From: Spinacia oleracea
Taxonomy: Eukaryota; Streptophyta; Magnoliopsida; Caryophyllales; Amaranthaceae
Assembly: GCF_020520425.1 (NCBI RefSeq)
Contig: NC_079488.1
Location: forward strand, 25,112,247-25,176,246
Length of the DNA stretch: 64,000 nucleotides
Direction: 5' to 3'
Below the pieces are notes generated by a model that saw only the letters and a list, made by a program, of their open reading frames with translations, was not told the DNA's origin and ran no database searches. This document shows positions 1 through 10,273 of this stretch, piece by piece (the first letter of the stretch is position 1; the number at the start of each line of letters is the position of its first letter). Position numbers and translations under genes: made by a program.

Positions 1-569
1 AAAAAAGAAAAGGTTAAATTATAATCAATAATTCAAAGTAAACTAAAAACAAGTGTTTATTCTTCAAAATTGGTTGTTTATTCCATTTAGCAAGCTGGCT
101 ATAAATAGCCTAAAACAGCAGCCAAAGAACGGCAAATACAAAGCTTTAAACAGCCATTTCAAAGCCATTTGAGGGCCTTTAAATTCGGTGGTTACAAAGC
201 AATGAGAGCCTCCATAATGCAGTCACTAATTTGCAGTTACAAAGGGCTTAAAACCCTCCTTACGATCAGAAACCTTTAAAGCTATTGAAATGACTGAATT
301 TAAATGGGAATAAAACAATTGTCCCCTTATTAAACTGAATTAAACAAAAGAAAATAACAATCAGACTTTAACCAACGAACCACCTTGATTAAACGAACCA
401 TCTTGATTAAGTGCAACGTACCACCTTGATTAAACGGACCATCAAACGAACTCATTCAATCCAAGTCACCATGCACACAAAATGAGACATTGAACCTAAA
501 TCAGCTTTGGTTCCAATTGTTAGCATAAGACCGTCACCTTGACCATCAACTTCATCCATGACCGTATCA
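1..569 (-). mobile_element. Partial LTR (E3) of a CRM-like Ty3 family, inserted in E1 integrase
   Basis: The stretch is a diverged relative of the E2 LTR: it shares the ACAAGTGTTT..GGTTGTTTATTCC block, the GCTGGCTATAAATAGCC box and the end CCGTATCA, after which E1 integrase coding begins. Its start lies left of the window, so about three quarters of the LTR is seen. It could be a solo LTR or the right end of a whole element; the window cannot decide. Positions 452-569 on the minus strand still read as a pol-tail peptide (MDEV...MVTWIE) homologous to the tail in the E2 LTR, with a four-codon in-frame size difference. If E3 inserted normally, the target duplication should be CAACT (570-574). 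Confidence 0.8.
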
Positions 570-735
570 CAACTACCCTTAAAGTCAATAGCACATGCTC
601 TCAACATATCTACCATTGTTTGGTTAGTCCTCTCAGTATGACTACCGATTGCAGGGTGGAAAGCAGTACTCATTTTCAATGTTGTCTCCAAAATTCAACT
701 GGACCTTTTTGCCAAAATTTCAGACTTTTATGGTC
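570..735 (-). pseudogene. E1 integrase scrap fused to RNase H by deletion
   Basis: Minus-strand translation gives TLKMSTAFHPAIGSHTERTN, the region around the third catalytic residue (E) of Ty3 integrases, where the usual form is STAFHPQTDGQTERTNQT. It follows almost directly on the RNase H motif DHKSLK at about 740. The rest of RNase H, the HHCC zinc domain and the two catalytic Asp regions of integrase are therefore missing. A frame change sits between the two parts. On the left the reading runs straight into the E3 LTR. The piece is non-functional. Confidence 0.75.
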
Positions 736-2324
736 ATTAAGGCTCTTATATGTTGCTCCATAAAGGTAATTTCTCCAAATATTCAAAGCGAACACAATAG
801 GAGCTAGCTCCAGGTCATGGGTAGGGTAATTAGTCTCATAAGGTTTCAATGACGCGACAACATGTGCAGAGGTCAAACGCTCTTTTAGAATCTAGAAAGC
901 TTCCTCACATTTCTCACTCCACTCGATCTTGATTCATTTTTCATCAGGTTGGTCATTTGTCTTGTTATTTTCCAAAAGTCTCTAACAAACCTCCTTTAAT
1001 AGCCAACTAGGCCTAGGAAACTTCAGATATCAGACACGTTCTTTGGACTAGGTCACTCACTCACAGCTTGGATCTTAGCAGCATCTACAGAGACTCCTTC
1101 CTTTGACACATGGTGACCCAAAAGGCTAATTTCTCCAAACAAAACTCCCACTTAGAGAACTTGGCATACAACTGATTCTTTCTAAGAGTCTCCAATATAA
1201 TCCTCAAGTGTTCATCATGCCGTTTTCATTCTTTGAATACATCAAGATATCATCAATAAATACAACGACTAACTTATAGAATTCGCGGAAAATCCTATAC
1301 ATCAAATCCATGACTATGGAAGGCGCATTGGTTAACCCAAAAGGCATTACTGTAAACCCATAAATGACCATAACCAGTTCTAAATGAGGTCTTAGGTACA
1401 TCCTTATCATCTATCCTCGATAGGTGATACTCCTAACGCAAATCGATCCCCAAAAATACGTCTTCCCCACTCAATTAATCAACTAGGTTATCTATCCTAG
1501 GCAAAGGATACTTGTTCTTGATAGTTACATTGTTTAGCTCCCCAAAATCGATGCATAATCCCATACTCCCATCTTTCTTCTTAACAAAAAACACAGGAGC
1601 TCCCCACGGATGCACTAGGCCTAATATACCCCTTATTGAACAATTCTTGCAACTGAGTTTTCAATTCGCTCATTTCAGGAGGTGTCATTCTATATGGTGC
1701 TTTTGATATAGGTGTCATTCCAGGATTTAACTCTATAGTGAACTCAAGGGCTCTAGCAGGTGGCATACCCGCAATTTCACTGAGAAACACATCAATGAAT
1801 TCATTCACAATTGGAATATCCTCGATCTTCGCTCCGACTTCTTTACTCACATCTAACACACTACAGAAAAATTGTTCACACCCCTTCTTAACCAATTTTC
1901 CTCACTTGCATTGCAGAAATCACCCCAAAGTTATTGGACTTCACAAAACGCCTATATGAGGTCAACCTCCCAATAGGGTTTCTTAATCTTACTTTCTGAA
2001 TTTCACAGTCTATCTTGGCCTGGTACAAACTTAGCCAATCCATTCCCAGAATTACATCTAGGTCTCCCAGACTAAACTCTATCAAATTAGAAGGAAAATG
2101 GCAGTCTTTTATCTTCAAAGGTAAGTTCTTAAATATTTGTTACACCTTATGGTTACACCAGTAGGCGTACTAACAGGTAAATCAATCACTTCAAAATCTA
2201 CTAATTTCATACTTTTAACAACAGAGGACGAAATAAAAGGATAAGCCGCCCCTGACTCTAATAACGTTTTAACTAGCACGACATTAATAGAAAAAAAGTA
2301 CCAGAAACTACGTCGGTAGCTCAT
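736..2324 (-). pseudogene. E1 protease, reverse transcriptase and RNase H remnant
   Basis: The pieces in order are: protease-like (2115-2324), its continuation VILGMDWLSLYQAKIDC (1888-2118), the start of RT with LNPGMTPISKAPYRM and [19 protein letters not shown] (1581-1895), the RT core with [11 protein letters not shown] and [11 protein letters not shown] (1204-1410), and RNase H with THDLELAPIVFAL (about 780-830). The catalytic IDD is present, but four or more frame changes and several stops separate the pieces and the RT thumb is shortened. In a live element this polyprotein would mature Gag, copy RNA to DNA and remove the RNA strand. Here it is a fossil. Confidence 0.85.
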
Positions 2325-2863
2325 TTAGCTTCATTTCAACTCATCGCGAACAGTTTACCCAGAGCCTTATAGTGGTTGTTATTCTCAGTAGTAGGTTTAT
2401 GGAGGTTCCCTTGGTTGTTCTTCTCCCCTACAGGCTTCGAACCCTGATTTCCCGATTGGTTATACCCTGACTTCCCCTGGTTACCACTCCCATGACTATT
2501 CTGCTCCTTCTTTTTCTTAGTGAAACACTCACACTCCCTATGGCCCTTCTTTTGACAGTAGTTACAGGTCACTAAGTCTCCCCGTAGTTCCTTTCAGGAT
2601 GGTTATTGTTGCACCTCTTGCAGTGGTACACTCTCTCAGACTGGTTCCTATTGTTGTAGTTGTTGCCCTGATTGTTTCTCCCTTGAAAATTCTCATTCCC
2701 ATTCCTGTTCTTTTTGTAGTTCCCTTGACTTCCCCATCATTAAACTCTTTCCTTTTCTCACCCACTACAATATTATTCTTATCACGCCTAGTCTAAAGGC
2801 CATAAATGTGGGCGGCTCTCCCATAAACGATGTATATTGATGAAAAAGTTTCACCACCTAACC
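2325..2863 (-). pseudogene. E1 gag, C-terminal part with zinc knuckles
   Basis: Two cysteine motifs are visible on the minus strand: HCKRCNNNHPE near 2620-2640 and CNYCQKKGHRECEC near 2530-2572, separated by a frame change and a stop. Downstream is a Gly/Asn/Gln-rich stretch. Such knuckles bind genomic RNA in Gag. The reading frame of the upstream gag half at 8513-8848 resumes here once E2 and one TAACC copy are ignored, so this is the same gene split by the E2 insertion. Confidence 0.8.
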
Positions 2864-3548
2864 TGATACGAGTTTAAAAACTCGTTGTATAAACAAGGAT
2901 AGTTGATTAACAAGCTAGACCTTTAACTCGTTGATCGTGAATGCAAGACAAGACCTATTGACTCACAATCAGTTATTTGAATAGGAAACGCGTCCAAAAC
3001 AAAGAAAAAGGCTGAATTATAAACTATAATTCGAAATGTAACAAACAAGTGTTTTAATCATCCAGTTGGTTGTTTATTCCAATCAAGAAGCTGACTATAA
3101 ATAGCCAAAAACCAACAGCTACAAGAGCTTTAAACGGCTAATTAAGAGCCATTTAAGAGCCTTTAAAATTGGCAGTTACAAGCTCTAAAGCCTCCTAATT
3201 CAGTCACTAAATTGGAGGTTACAAAGGCTTAAAACTCTCCTTACAAACAGCAATAATCAAAGCTAAGTAATGACTGAATTTAAATTGGGGATTTAAACAA
3301 ATATCCCTTTATTAAACCGGCTTTAACCAAAGCAATTAAAAATAATAAGTGCGTACAATCTGTTTAAACAAGCGGACCAATGTGATTAAACGGACCAGTT
3401 TGATTAACGTACCACCTTGATAATAAGGACCATATAACGAGCTCACTCAATCCAAGTCACCATGCACACAAAATGAGCCATTGAACCCAAATCAGTTTTG
3501 GTTCCAATTGCTAGCATAAGACTATCACTTTCATCCATAACCGTATCA
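2864..3548 (-). repeat. E2 3' LTR (left)
   Basis: A 685-bp LTR, TGATACG...CGTATCA. It carries a TATA-like CTATAAATAG/CTATTTATAG box near 3095-3104, readable on either strand. Its right 106 bases (3443-3548) also encode the last residues of pol. Compared with the right LTR it keeps a 41-bp segment (about 3013-3055) that the other lacks. Confidence 0.95.
3095..3104 (-). promoter_or_regulatory. TATA-like box of E2 LTR
   Basis: CTATAAATAG on the plus strand reads CTATTTATAG on the minus strand, the coding direction of E2. It lies about 230 bases from the U5 end of the LTR, a plausible U3/R position. The same box is kept in the right LTR and in the E3 LTR (near 109). The core is almost palindromic, so direction is inferred from the element. 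Confidence 0.45.
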
Positions 3549-4345
3549 TCCCCTCCCCCTTTAAAAGGAATTGACCTCAATTCAGCAAGGCCATCATCAT
3601 CAAGATAAGGTGAAAGATCACCTACATTAAAAGTAGCATGGACACCATAGTCTCCCGGAAGCTCAATCTTGTAAGCATTATCATTCACACGTGCAACCAC
3701 CTTGTAAGGACCTTCAGCCCTAGGCATAAGCTTGTTCTTGCGTTTGTTTGGAAAACGCTCTTTCCTTAAATGAACCCAAACCAAATCACCTTCTTCAAAC
3801 AACCTCGGTTTGCGATTCTTATTTGATTTCTGTTTATAAGAGGCATTAATAGCTTCAATTCGCTCACGAACTTGTTGGTGCAGTTTCATCATAGACTTTA
3901 ACTTAGCATCGGCATCCTTGTGAACCAACTCATCTTTTGGTAATGGAATTAAATCCAAGGGCAAGTATGGATTAATCCCATATACTACCTCAAATGGAGA
4001 ATGACCAGTAGCATAAGTAGGAGACCGATTATAAGCAAATTCAGCGTGAGCAAGCTTGACATCCCAATCCTTTTGCGTTTTACTTACCAACCCTCTCAAT
4101 AGCGTTCCCAAGGTTTGATTTGTCACCTCTGTTTGCCCATCAGTTTGAGGGTGATGTGAAGTGCTAAACAACAACTTGGTTCCCACCTTTCTCCACAATG
4201 TATTCCAAAAGTAACTCAAGAACTTGGAATCTCGATCAGAAACAATAGTCTTTGGAATTCCATGCAAACGAACAATCTCCTTATAATACAAATCAGCCAC
4301 ATTACAAGCATCATCCATTTTGTGACAAGCAAAGAAGTGAGCCAT
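3443..4345 (-). CDS. E2 pol, integrase core and C-terminal part
   Basis: 300 residues, the in-frame continuation of the gag-pol ORF to its right beyond a single TAA codon. Visible are the second catalytic Asp in IVSDRD (residue 37) and the Glu in HPQTDGQTEV (residue 73), the spacing of a DD35E core. Then follow the AFAYNRSPTYATGHSPFEVVYG-type region and a basic C-terminal domain ending with DLSPYL. Integrase inserts element DNA into the host chromosome. The last 30 or so residues lie inside the 3' LTR. No typical chromodomain is visible. Alone it lacks the zinc domain and the first Asp, which are on the other side of the stop. Confidence 0.9.
   Translation of the reverse strand: MAHFFACHKMDDACNVADLYYKEIVRLHGIPKTIVSDRDSKFLSYFWNTLWRKVGTKLLFSTSHHPQTDGQTEVTNQTLGTLLRGLVSKTQKDWDVKLAHAEFAYNRSPTYATGHSPFEVVYGINPYLPLDLIPLPKDELVHKDADAKLKSMMKLHQQVRERIEAINASYKQKSNKNRKPRLFEEGDLVWVHLRKERFPNKRKNKLMPRAEGPYKVVARVNDNAYKIELPGDYGVHATFNVGDLSPYLDDDGLAELRSIPFKGGGDDTVMDESDSLMLAIGTKTDLGSMAHFVCMVTWIE
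3549..3564 (-). other. Polypurine tract of E2
   Basis: Minus-strand AAAGGGGGAGGGGA sits directly against the 3' LTR start TGATACGG. The tract is the expected primer for plus-strand DNA synthesis. It lies within the pol reading frame, because pol continues into the LTR. Confidence 0.85.
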
Positions 4346-4348
4346 TTT

Positions 4349-7300
4349 TTAAAATCTATCCACCACGACCATAATAGCATCCTTACCTCTTTGAGTACGA
4401 GGCAAAGCCACTATAAAATCCATGGATACATCTTCCCAAGGGCGAACTGGAACCGGCAAAGGTGAGTATAAACCGGGTTTGAAAGAACTCTTGGCCATAT
4501 GACAAGTCACACATTTATTCACAATGTTCGTTACATCACCTAACATTTTAGGCCAAAAGAAATGTTCTCTCAATATTTCCAAGGTCTTGGCTATGCCAAA
4601 GTGACCAGCCAATCCTCCACCATGAGCCTCACGCACTAGTAACTCACGAATTGAATGCTTAGGAATACAAAGGCGATTACCTTTGAAAAGAAACCCATCT
4701 TGCAACATGTACTCCCCATAAGCACCAACTGCACATTTCTCGAATGCAACTCCAAAATCACCATCATCAGGATAATAATCTTTTAAGGTTTCAAACCCCA
4801 ACAAACGAACATCAAGTGTAGCAAGCAAAGTGTACCTTCGTGATAATGCATCAGCCACCACATTGCTTTTACCATCTTTGTATTTCGAAGAAATATGAAA
4901 GGATTGCAAGAACTCAACCCATTTAGCATGCCTTGGGCTCAATTTTTGTTGCCCATTAATATACTTCAAAGATTCATGATCAGAATGCAAAACAAAGTGG
5001 CTAGAACGCAAATAATGACTCCAATGATCCAAAGCTCTAACAATGGCATAGAACTCTTTATCATAAGTGCAATAATTCAAACGAGCACCCCCTAACTTTT
5101 CCGAAAAATAAGCTATGGGACGCTTACCTTGGATCAAAACAGCACCAATCCCCACTCCACTAGCATCACACTCGACCTCAAAAGGTTGAGAGAAATCTGG
5201 CAGCGCCAAAATAGGAGCAGCACACAAACGCTCTTTAATCACATCAAACGCCTTTTGAGCGTCCTCTCCCCATACAAAAGCACCTTTCTTCAAGCAACTA
5301 GTGATAGGACTAGTAATAGTACTGAAATCACGAATGAAACGTCTATAAAATGAAGCAAGACCATGAAATGAACGCACCTCACTTATAGTTTTAGGATTAG
5401 GCCACGATTTGATAGCCTCGATTTTGGACTGATCCACGGACACTCCATCTTTCGAAACCACATAGCCCAAGAATACAACATTGTCAACAAGGAATGAACA
5501 CTTCTCTAACTTCCCATAGAGTCTTTGAGCTCTAAGTGTTTCAAAAACATCCCTCAAATGAATCAGATGCTCCTCTTCGTTCCTACTATACACCAAGATG
5601 TCATCAAGATATACCACAACGAATCTGCCCAAAAATGATTTAAGCACCTCGTTCATTAGCCTCATAAACGTACTAGGAGCATTAGTGAGACCAAATGGCA
5701 TGACGGTCCACTCATATAAACCATGTTTTGTCTTGAAAGCCGTTTTCCACTCATCTCCTTCACGCATCCGAATCTGATGATAACCACTTCGCAAATCAAT
5801 TTTTGAGAACAACTTCGAACCATGGAGCTCATCTAACATATCATCAAATCTCGGGATTGGAAAACGATACTTGATGGTAATGTTATTCACAGCCCTACTA
5901 TCAACACACATTCGCCATGTTCCATCTTTCTTAGGCACAAGCAACACCGGAACAGCACATGGACTCAAGCTTTCTCTAACATAGCCTCGATTCACAAGTT
6001 CATCAATTTGCTTTTGTAATTCCTTTGTTTCCTCCGGATTGCAACGATAGGCAGCCTTATTAGGCAAAGAAGTTCCTGGAATAAGATCAATTTGATGTTC
6101 AATACCACGAATAGGGGGCAAACCTGGTGGTAATTCATCCGGAAATACATCCTTGAACTCAAACAACAATTCGGCAATGGGACTGCCTTCTTTCCAATTT
6201 TGGCCTTCAATTGGACTCTCCTTAGCCACGAGCAAATACACCAACTCTCCATGATCAAGAGCTTGCTCAATTTCTCGTTCACTAGCCAACATGGTGAGAT
6301 TCGGCTTTTTCTTTTGTTTCACACTCATGGATCGAACCGCTTGAGATGACATAGGCTTTAGCACAATTTTCTTGCCTTTGTCTCTTAATTCATACTCATT
6401 GCTTCTCCCTTTATGAATCACGTCCCTATCAAACTGCCAAGGACGACCCAACAAAATATGACAAGCATCCATAGGAATAACATCACAAAGAACTTCATCC
6501 ACATACGAACCCATAGTCAAACCAACCCTTACTTGCTTCGACACTTTTACACTATTACCATCATCAAGCCAATGGAGTGCGTATGGCCTAGGATGGGCAG
6601 TAGTGATTAAGCCTAATTTTGACACCATTTCACTAGAAGCAGCATTGGTACAACTCCCCCCATCAACAATTACACTACACCACTTATCTTTCACTAGACA
6701 TTTAGTATGAAACAACTGATCTCGTTGGTCTAGATCAGTAGGTGAAATTTGAGTTTGTAGCGCTCTAAGAACCAGATTTGTGTCATAAATTGGAGCCTCA
6801 TACCCTTCCTCTTCCTCCTCATCACCACTCTCATCAAACACAAATACGTCCCCCAACCTCTTTTCCTCTTCAAACAACTCCTCACGACATTCAACAGCTT
6901 CTCTCAAGGTCACTACTCGTTTATTTGGACACGCATTTTGATAATGCCCAAACCCTTGACACTTAAAACAACGCACCTTGGACAGACTTGTTTCTTTGGT
7001 TGGGTTAGATAGTTTAGGGGCAGCCGTAGAATTACTTGAACCTACGGTACTAGGTGATGTGTTTGGTTTCAAGCTAGGTTCGGATTTAGCCCAAGACTTG
7101 GCTTTACCATCCATACTAGACCCTCCCCCATATTTTGCCTTCCCTTGATTTTCCAATTTTAAACAAAGTCCAAAAAGAGTGTCAAAATCAGAATATGGAT
7201 AAAGGTCTACGGTATTGGCAATATTATAATTTAGACCCCTTAAAAATCTGGACAGTTTTTGTTCCTTAATTTCCTCAATTTCTCCCATTAAGGACAACTT

Positions 7301-7654
7301 TTCAAACTCATCAATATATTCAGCCACACTCATTTTTCCTTGCCTCAATTCGGCAATTTTACGATAAGTTGTTATTCTATGAGTTGTTGGCACATACCTT
7401 TTACGTAGCTTACGTTTCAAAGACTCCCAAGAGGTAATTTTCTCCTTCCCTTCACGTATTCTCTTGGATTTCAGTCCCTCGAACCACAATGAAGCCCCTC
7501 GTCCTAGCTTCAATATGGCATATTTGCAACGCTTCTCATCATCAATGTCCTTGAAATCGAACATTCTCTCTATTTTGCGCTCCCACTCCAAATAGGCTTC
7601 CGGATCTGTTCCACCAACAAATTCAGGAAGTTCGGTGACTTTGAATTCATCCAT
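4349..7654 (-). CDS. E2 gag-pol polyprotein (Gag, protease, RT, RNase H, integrase start)
   Basis: 1101 residues in one frame. Order: retrotransposon Gag domain (about 20-150), zinc knuckle [14 protein letters not shown] (about 230), protease with IVDGGS (about 330), RT with [10 protein letters not shown] and YLDDILVYS (about 685), RNase [11 protein letters not shown] (about 826) and DALSRR, the integrase HHCC domain (about 1010-1055) and the first catalytic region SMDFIVALP (about 1079). Gag packages RNA; the enzymes copy and integrate it. The frame stops at TAA (4349-4351) in the conserved DRF-S-KMAHF region, probably a serine codon changed by one base, and resumes in frame at 4345. I take the start at 7654 because the conserved Gag begins there; an earlier in-frame start is not obvious. 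Apart from this stop, the coding region looks whole. Confidence 0.93.
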   Translation of the reverse strand: MDEFKVTELPEFVGGTDPEAYLEWERKIERMFDFKDIDDEKRCKYAILKLGRGASLWFEGLKSKRIREGKEKITSWESLKRKLRKRYVPTTHRITTYRKIAELRQGKMSVAEYIDEFEKLSLMGEIEEIKEQKLSRFLRGLNYNIANTVDLYPYSDFDTLFGLCLKLENQGKAKYGGGSSMDGKAKSWAKSEPSLKPNTSPSTVGSSNSTAAPKLSNPTKETSLSKVRCFKCQGFGHYQNACPNKRVVTLREAVECREELFEEEKRLGDVFVFDESGDEEEEEGYEAPIYDTNLVLRALQTQISPTDLDQRDQLFHTKCLVKDKWCSVIVDGGSCTNAASSEMVSKLGLITTAHPRPYALHWLDDGNSVKVSKQVRVGLTMGSYVDEVLCDVIPMDACHILLGRPWQFDRDVIHKGRSNEYELRDKGKKIVLKPMSSQAVRSMSVKQKKKPNLTMLASEREIEQALDHGELVYLLVAKESPIEGQNWKEGSPIAELLFEFKDVFPDELPPGLPPIRGIEHQIDLIPGTSLPNKAAYRCNPEETKELQKQIDELVNRGYVRESLSPCAVPVLLVPKKDGTWRMCVDSRAVNNITIKYRFPIPRFDDMLDELHGSKLFSKIDLRSGYHQIRMREGDEWKTAFKTKHGLYEWTVMPFGLTNAPSTFMRLMNEVLKSFLGRFVVVYLDDILVYSRNEEEHLIHLRDVFETLRAQRLYGKLEKCSFLVDNVVFLGYVVSKDGVSVDQSKIEAIKSWPNPKTISEVRSFHGLASFYRRFIRDFSTITSPITSCLKKGAFVWGEDAQKAFDVIKERLCAAPILALPDFSQPFEVECDASGVGIGAVLIQGKRPIAYFSEKLGGARLNYCTYDKEFYAIVRALDHWSHYLRSSHFVLHSDHESLKYINGQQKLSPRHAKWVEFLQSFHISSKYKDGKSNVVADALSRRYTLLATLDVRLLGFETLKDYYPDDGDFGVAFEKCAVGAYGEYMLQDGFLFKGNRLCIPKHSIRELLVREAHGGGLAGHFGIAKTLEILREHFFWPKMLGDVTNIVNKCVTCHMAKSSFKPGLYSPLPVPVRPWEDVSMDFIVALPRTQRGKDAIMVVVDRF

Positions 7655-7774
7655 AGCCCGTAGATCACGCCTAGGTGGCCTACGATACCCCCATCTCTAA
7701 CGTTCTTCAAGGCTACTTGGAGATGTTGTAGAAAGTCAGGATCATCAAAATTCATATTTCAGTTTGTAAGAATT

Positions 7775-7858
7775 ACGAACAGCAGCTCTCTTTTTTTTTT
7801 TCCCTTTTTTTTTTTTTTTTTTTTTTTTTTTGGGGCGGATCACACGAACAGCAGCTCT
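7775..7858 (-). mobile_element. 54-bp poly(T) insertion with 15-bp target duplication in E2 leader
   Basis: ACGAACAGCAGCTCT occurs at 7775-7789 and 7844-7858. Between the copies are 54 bases: about 11 T, CCC, about 27 T, then GGGGCGGATCAC. On the minus strand this is a 12-base body followed by a long poly(A). A 15-bp duplication plus a poly(A) tail is the hallmark of LINE-driven retroposition, so this looks like a severely 5'-truncated retroposed RNA. The right duplication includes the first bases of the PBS region. Confidence 0.7.
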
Positions 7859-7865
7859 GATACCA
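7854..7865 (-). other. Primer binding site of E2
   Basis: The plus strand reads GCTCTGATACCA, i.e. TGGTATCAGAGC on the coding strand, complementary to the 3' end of plant initiator tRNA-Met. It lies four bases from the LTR start at 7870. It primes minus-strand DNA synthesis. Confidence 0.92.
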
Positions 7866-7869
7866 CTAA

Positions 7870-8512
7870 TGATACGAGTTTAAAAACTCGTTGTATAAAC
7901 AAGGATAGTTGATTAACAAGCTAGACCTTTAACTCGTTGATCGTGAATGCAAGACAAGACCTATTGACTCACAATCAGTTCTTTGAATAGGAAACGCGTC
8001 CAAAACAAAGAAAAAGGCTGAATTATCCAGTTGGTTGTTTATTCCAATCAAGAAGCTGACTATAAATAGCCAAAAACCAACAGCTACAAGAGCTTTAAAC
8101 GGCTAATTAAGAGCCATTTAAGAGCCTTTAAAACTGGCAGTTACAAGCTCTAAAGCCTCCTAATTCAGTCACTAAATTGGAGGTTACAAAGGCTTAAACT
8201 CTCCTTACAAACAGCAATAATCAAAGCTAAGTAATGACTGAATTTAAATTGGGGATTTAAATAAATATCCCTTTATTAAATCGACTTTAACCAAAGCAAT
8301 TAAAAATAATAAGTGCGTACAATCTGTTTAAACAAGCGGACCAATGTGATTAAATGGACCAGTTTGATTAACGTACCACCTTGATAATAAGGACCATATA
8401 ACGAGCTCACTCAATCCAAGTCACCATGCACACAAAATGAGCCATTGAACCCAAATCAGTTTTGGTTCCAATTGCTAGCATAAGACTATCACTTTCATCC
8501 ATAACCGTATCA
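7870..8512 (-). repeat. E2 5' LTR (right)
   Basis: A 643-bp LTR matching 2864-3548 with about six substitutions. It lacks 41 bp between GAATTAT and CCAGTTGG; the ends of the lost piece share AT, fitting a small slippage or repair deletion after insertion. It drives transcription leftwards in a live element. Confidence 0.95.
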
Positions 8513-9060
8513 TAACCCCAGCTGGATTTCATCAGTCAACCCTTGTTCAAACCTTTGGGCCTTTAAATCCTCAGTGGCTACTACCTCGGGTGCAAACCAA
8601 GATAGTGTTATGATTTGCTGTAATATTCTGAAATGATCATACCCCATCCTAAAGTTAATGAATTCCTGGGCTTTCTGTTTTCTCATGAAGGCAGGGTAAA
8701 ACTTTACCCTTAAGGCAATAACGAAAGAATCCCAATTGAATCCCTCAGCAGCGCTAAGTCTAGCCCCATTTTCTCTCCACCATAAATCAACTTCATCTTT
8801 CAAGGACAGGACAACTTGACCTACTCTCATGTCCTCATGATAGTTCACAGCCCCAAACAGTTTCTCAAACTCTCTAACCTAGTTTTCTAAGAAGGTAGGA
8901 TCAACTTGCCCCTTAAAGTATGGTGGCTTAACCTTGGATCAGGACGCTCAGTTTCTCAAACATGTCCCCAGCAGAATCAGGACGCTCAGTTTTCTCCTGA
9001 ATCAGTTTCTCTGCCAAGAGGCGAATAGCAGCAGCTAACTCGCTATTGTTGTTTGCCATT
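8513..9060 (-). pseudogene. E1 gag, N-terminal half
   Basis: Minus-strand gag begins ATG at 9060 (MANNNSELAAAIRLLAEKL) and, after a frame change near 8930, continues as VNYHEDMRVGQVVLSLKDEV, LWWRENGARLSAAEGFNWDS and FYPAFMRKQKAQEF, a typical Ty3 Gag capsid region. E2 interrupts it at TAACC. Beyond E2 the same frame goes on with a conserved GGETFSS motif. An in-frame stop near 8930 and the frameshift make it a pseudogene. Confidence 0.85.
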
Positions 9061-9612
9061 CTAGTGTGTGATCTGAAATTAATGATTCTACCTTAGGTTC
9101 GATACATAACTTACGTGTCATCCTCTACGAAGGCAATATTTGATTTGATCATAGCGATCACATCAACAAACACTTATTCAAGAAATTAGAACAATATTAG
9201 AGTAATCATCGTCACTCATCCATAAAGAATATCCACATACTGCACATAAGGCATATCATTTTGAATCATATTGGTCATAAGGGTCTGGATCACCCCTTAT
9301 TTCCTTTATGCAATCAAATCACTTACTATTTTGGTGGCAATTAAATTGATCCACAATTTGCATTGAGTATGCAAACAATAAAAGAATTAATTCCTTGCGT
9401 GCTACTTAGAGCTTGGAGTATTATGGAATTCTCAAAATGAAAAGAATACTCTAACTTCTCTTTCTAACTCTATAAAAAGTTTATTACATCCTTGAAAAGA
9501 ATAAAGAATAACTCAAACCCATATTGCTTTAAATTTAAATTGTTGTAGCTTTGCTATTTATTCTTTAAAACATAAGAGAATTAACTAACTATTACAACCT
9601 CAAATGCTTGCG
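9061..9612 (-). other. E1 leader between acidic ORF and gag, no gene seen
   Basis: About 550 bases of AT-rich spacer between the upstream acidic ORF and the gag ATG at 9060. I see no reading frame with family likeness, no RNA gene and no repeat. It is untranslated leader of E1 by position. Confidence 0.5.
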
Positions 9613-10273
9613 GCATCTTGCCTATCTGTTCATTCCTTGGAAACTTGCGGAGTGAAATCTAGATCTTCAGGATCTTCGAACTCTTCCTCCGGGTTTGAGT
9701 CTTCTTCCATGTCTTCATCTTGATGAGGCTCACTTGCCCCTCACCTTCAGGCTCCACATCTGAATCACTAGAGATCTCAATGGTAGGCTCATGGGCCTCT
9801 AGGTTAGGGTTTTCTGCCTCAACCCCTACATTCTCATCCTCCACGGCTACATCATTTCCCTCTAGATCATTATTTACACCAAATCCTATAGGTTCCTCTA
9901 TAACTGCATCCCAAGCATGACTCCCTATGTCCTTACCTTCCTTGAATCCACTTTTTGCTACCTCAATAATGGTGGTCATGATCTCTGAGTCATATCTCCA
10001 CCTACCATCCCTAGTCCCATACTTAGCCAAATTTGGGGTTCCATCATCAGAATGCATGTCTTTAAACTTATCTTTGAGCTCTAAGTATGGCATTTTGCTA
10101 AGTAAGCAATGAAGAATGGTGGATGCTATGATATCCTCTCTCATTAAGATGGGTTGGTCTTGTATCCTAGCAAAATACTCACATCCAAACACAACTTTCT
10201 TTACAAATAGACATGGAGTCTTTTCGTCAATCTTCTCAAGGGATCCTATGTTGGTGTACTTGGAAAGAAACAT
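9613..10273 (-). CDS. Accessory acidic ORF in the E1 leader, upstream of gag
   Basis: The minus-strand ORF from ATG 10273 runs 204 residues to 9659. Around 9720 a one-base shift gives a more natural acidic end (DEDMEEDSNPEEEFEDPEDL) that stops at about 9613, so I place the original end there. The N-terminal half is mixed (SKYTNIGSLEKIDEKTPCLF, EYFARIQDQPILMREDII); the C-terminal half is strongly acidic (EISSDSDVEPEGEGQ). Just before the ATG, TTGTTTCTTTCAG resembles a splice acceptor, so it may be a downstream exon. It lies between the E1 PBS and gag, where Ogre-type elements carry an extra ORF but chromoviruses usually do not. I do not recognise a function. A captured host exon is the alternative. 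Confidence 0.55.

Larger units (their letters stand above)
2864..8512 (-). mobile_element. E2, near-complete CRM-like Ty3 chromovirus
   Basis: A 5649-bp element flanked by perfect TAACC target duplications (2859-2863, 8513-8517). Both LTRs begin TGATACG and end CGTATCA. On the minus strand: 5' LTR, PBS complementary to initiator tRNA-Met, one long gag-pol, a purine-rich PPT, 3' LTR. About six substitutions and two indels (41 and 1 bp) separate the LTRs by eye, so it is fairly young. The CRM-like label rests on the integrase style (LLFSTSHHPQTDGQTEV), the absence of a classical chromodomain and the pol end lying inside the 3' LTR; Reina-type elements are the alternative. It landed in E1 gag. 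Confidence 0.95.

Noticed and set aside
2864..8512. Endogenous plant pararetrovirus
   Set aside because: Perfect LTRs, TSD, PBS, PPT and an integrase with a DD35E core identify a Ty3 LTR retrotransposon; no movement protein is present.
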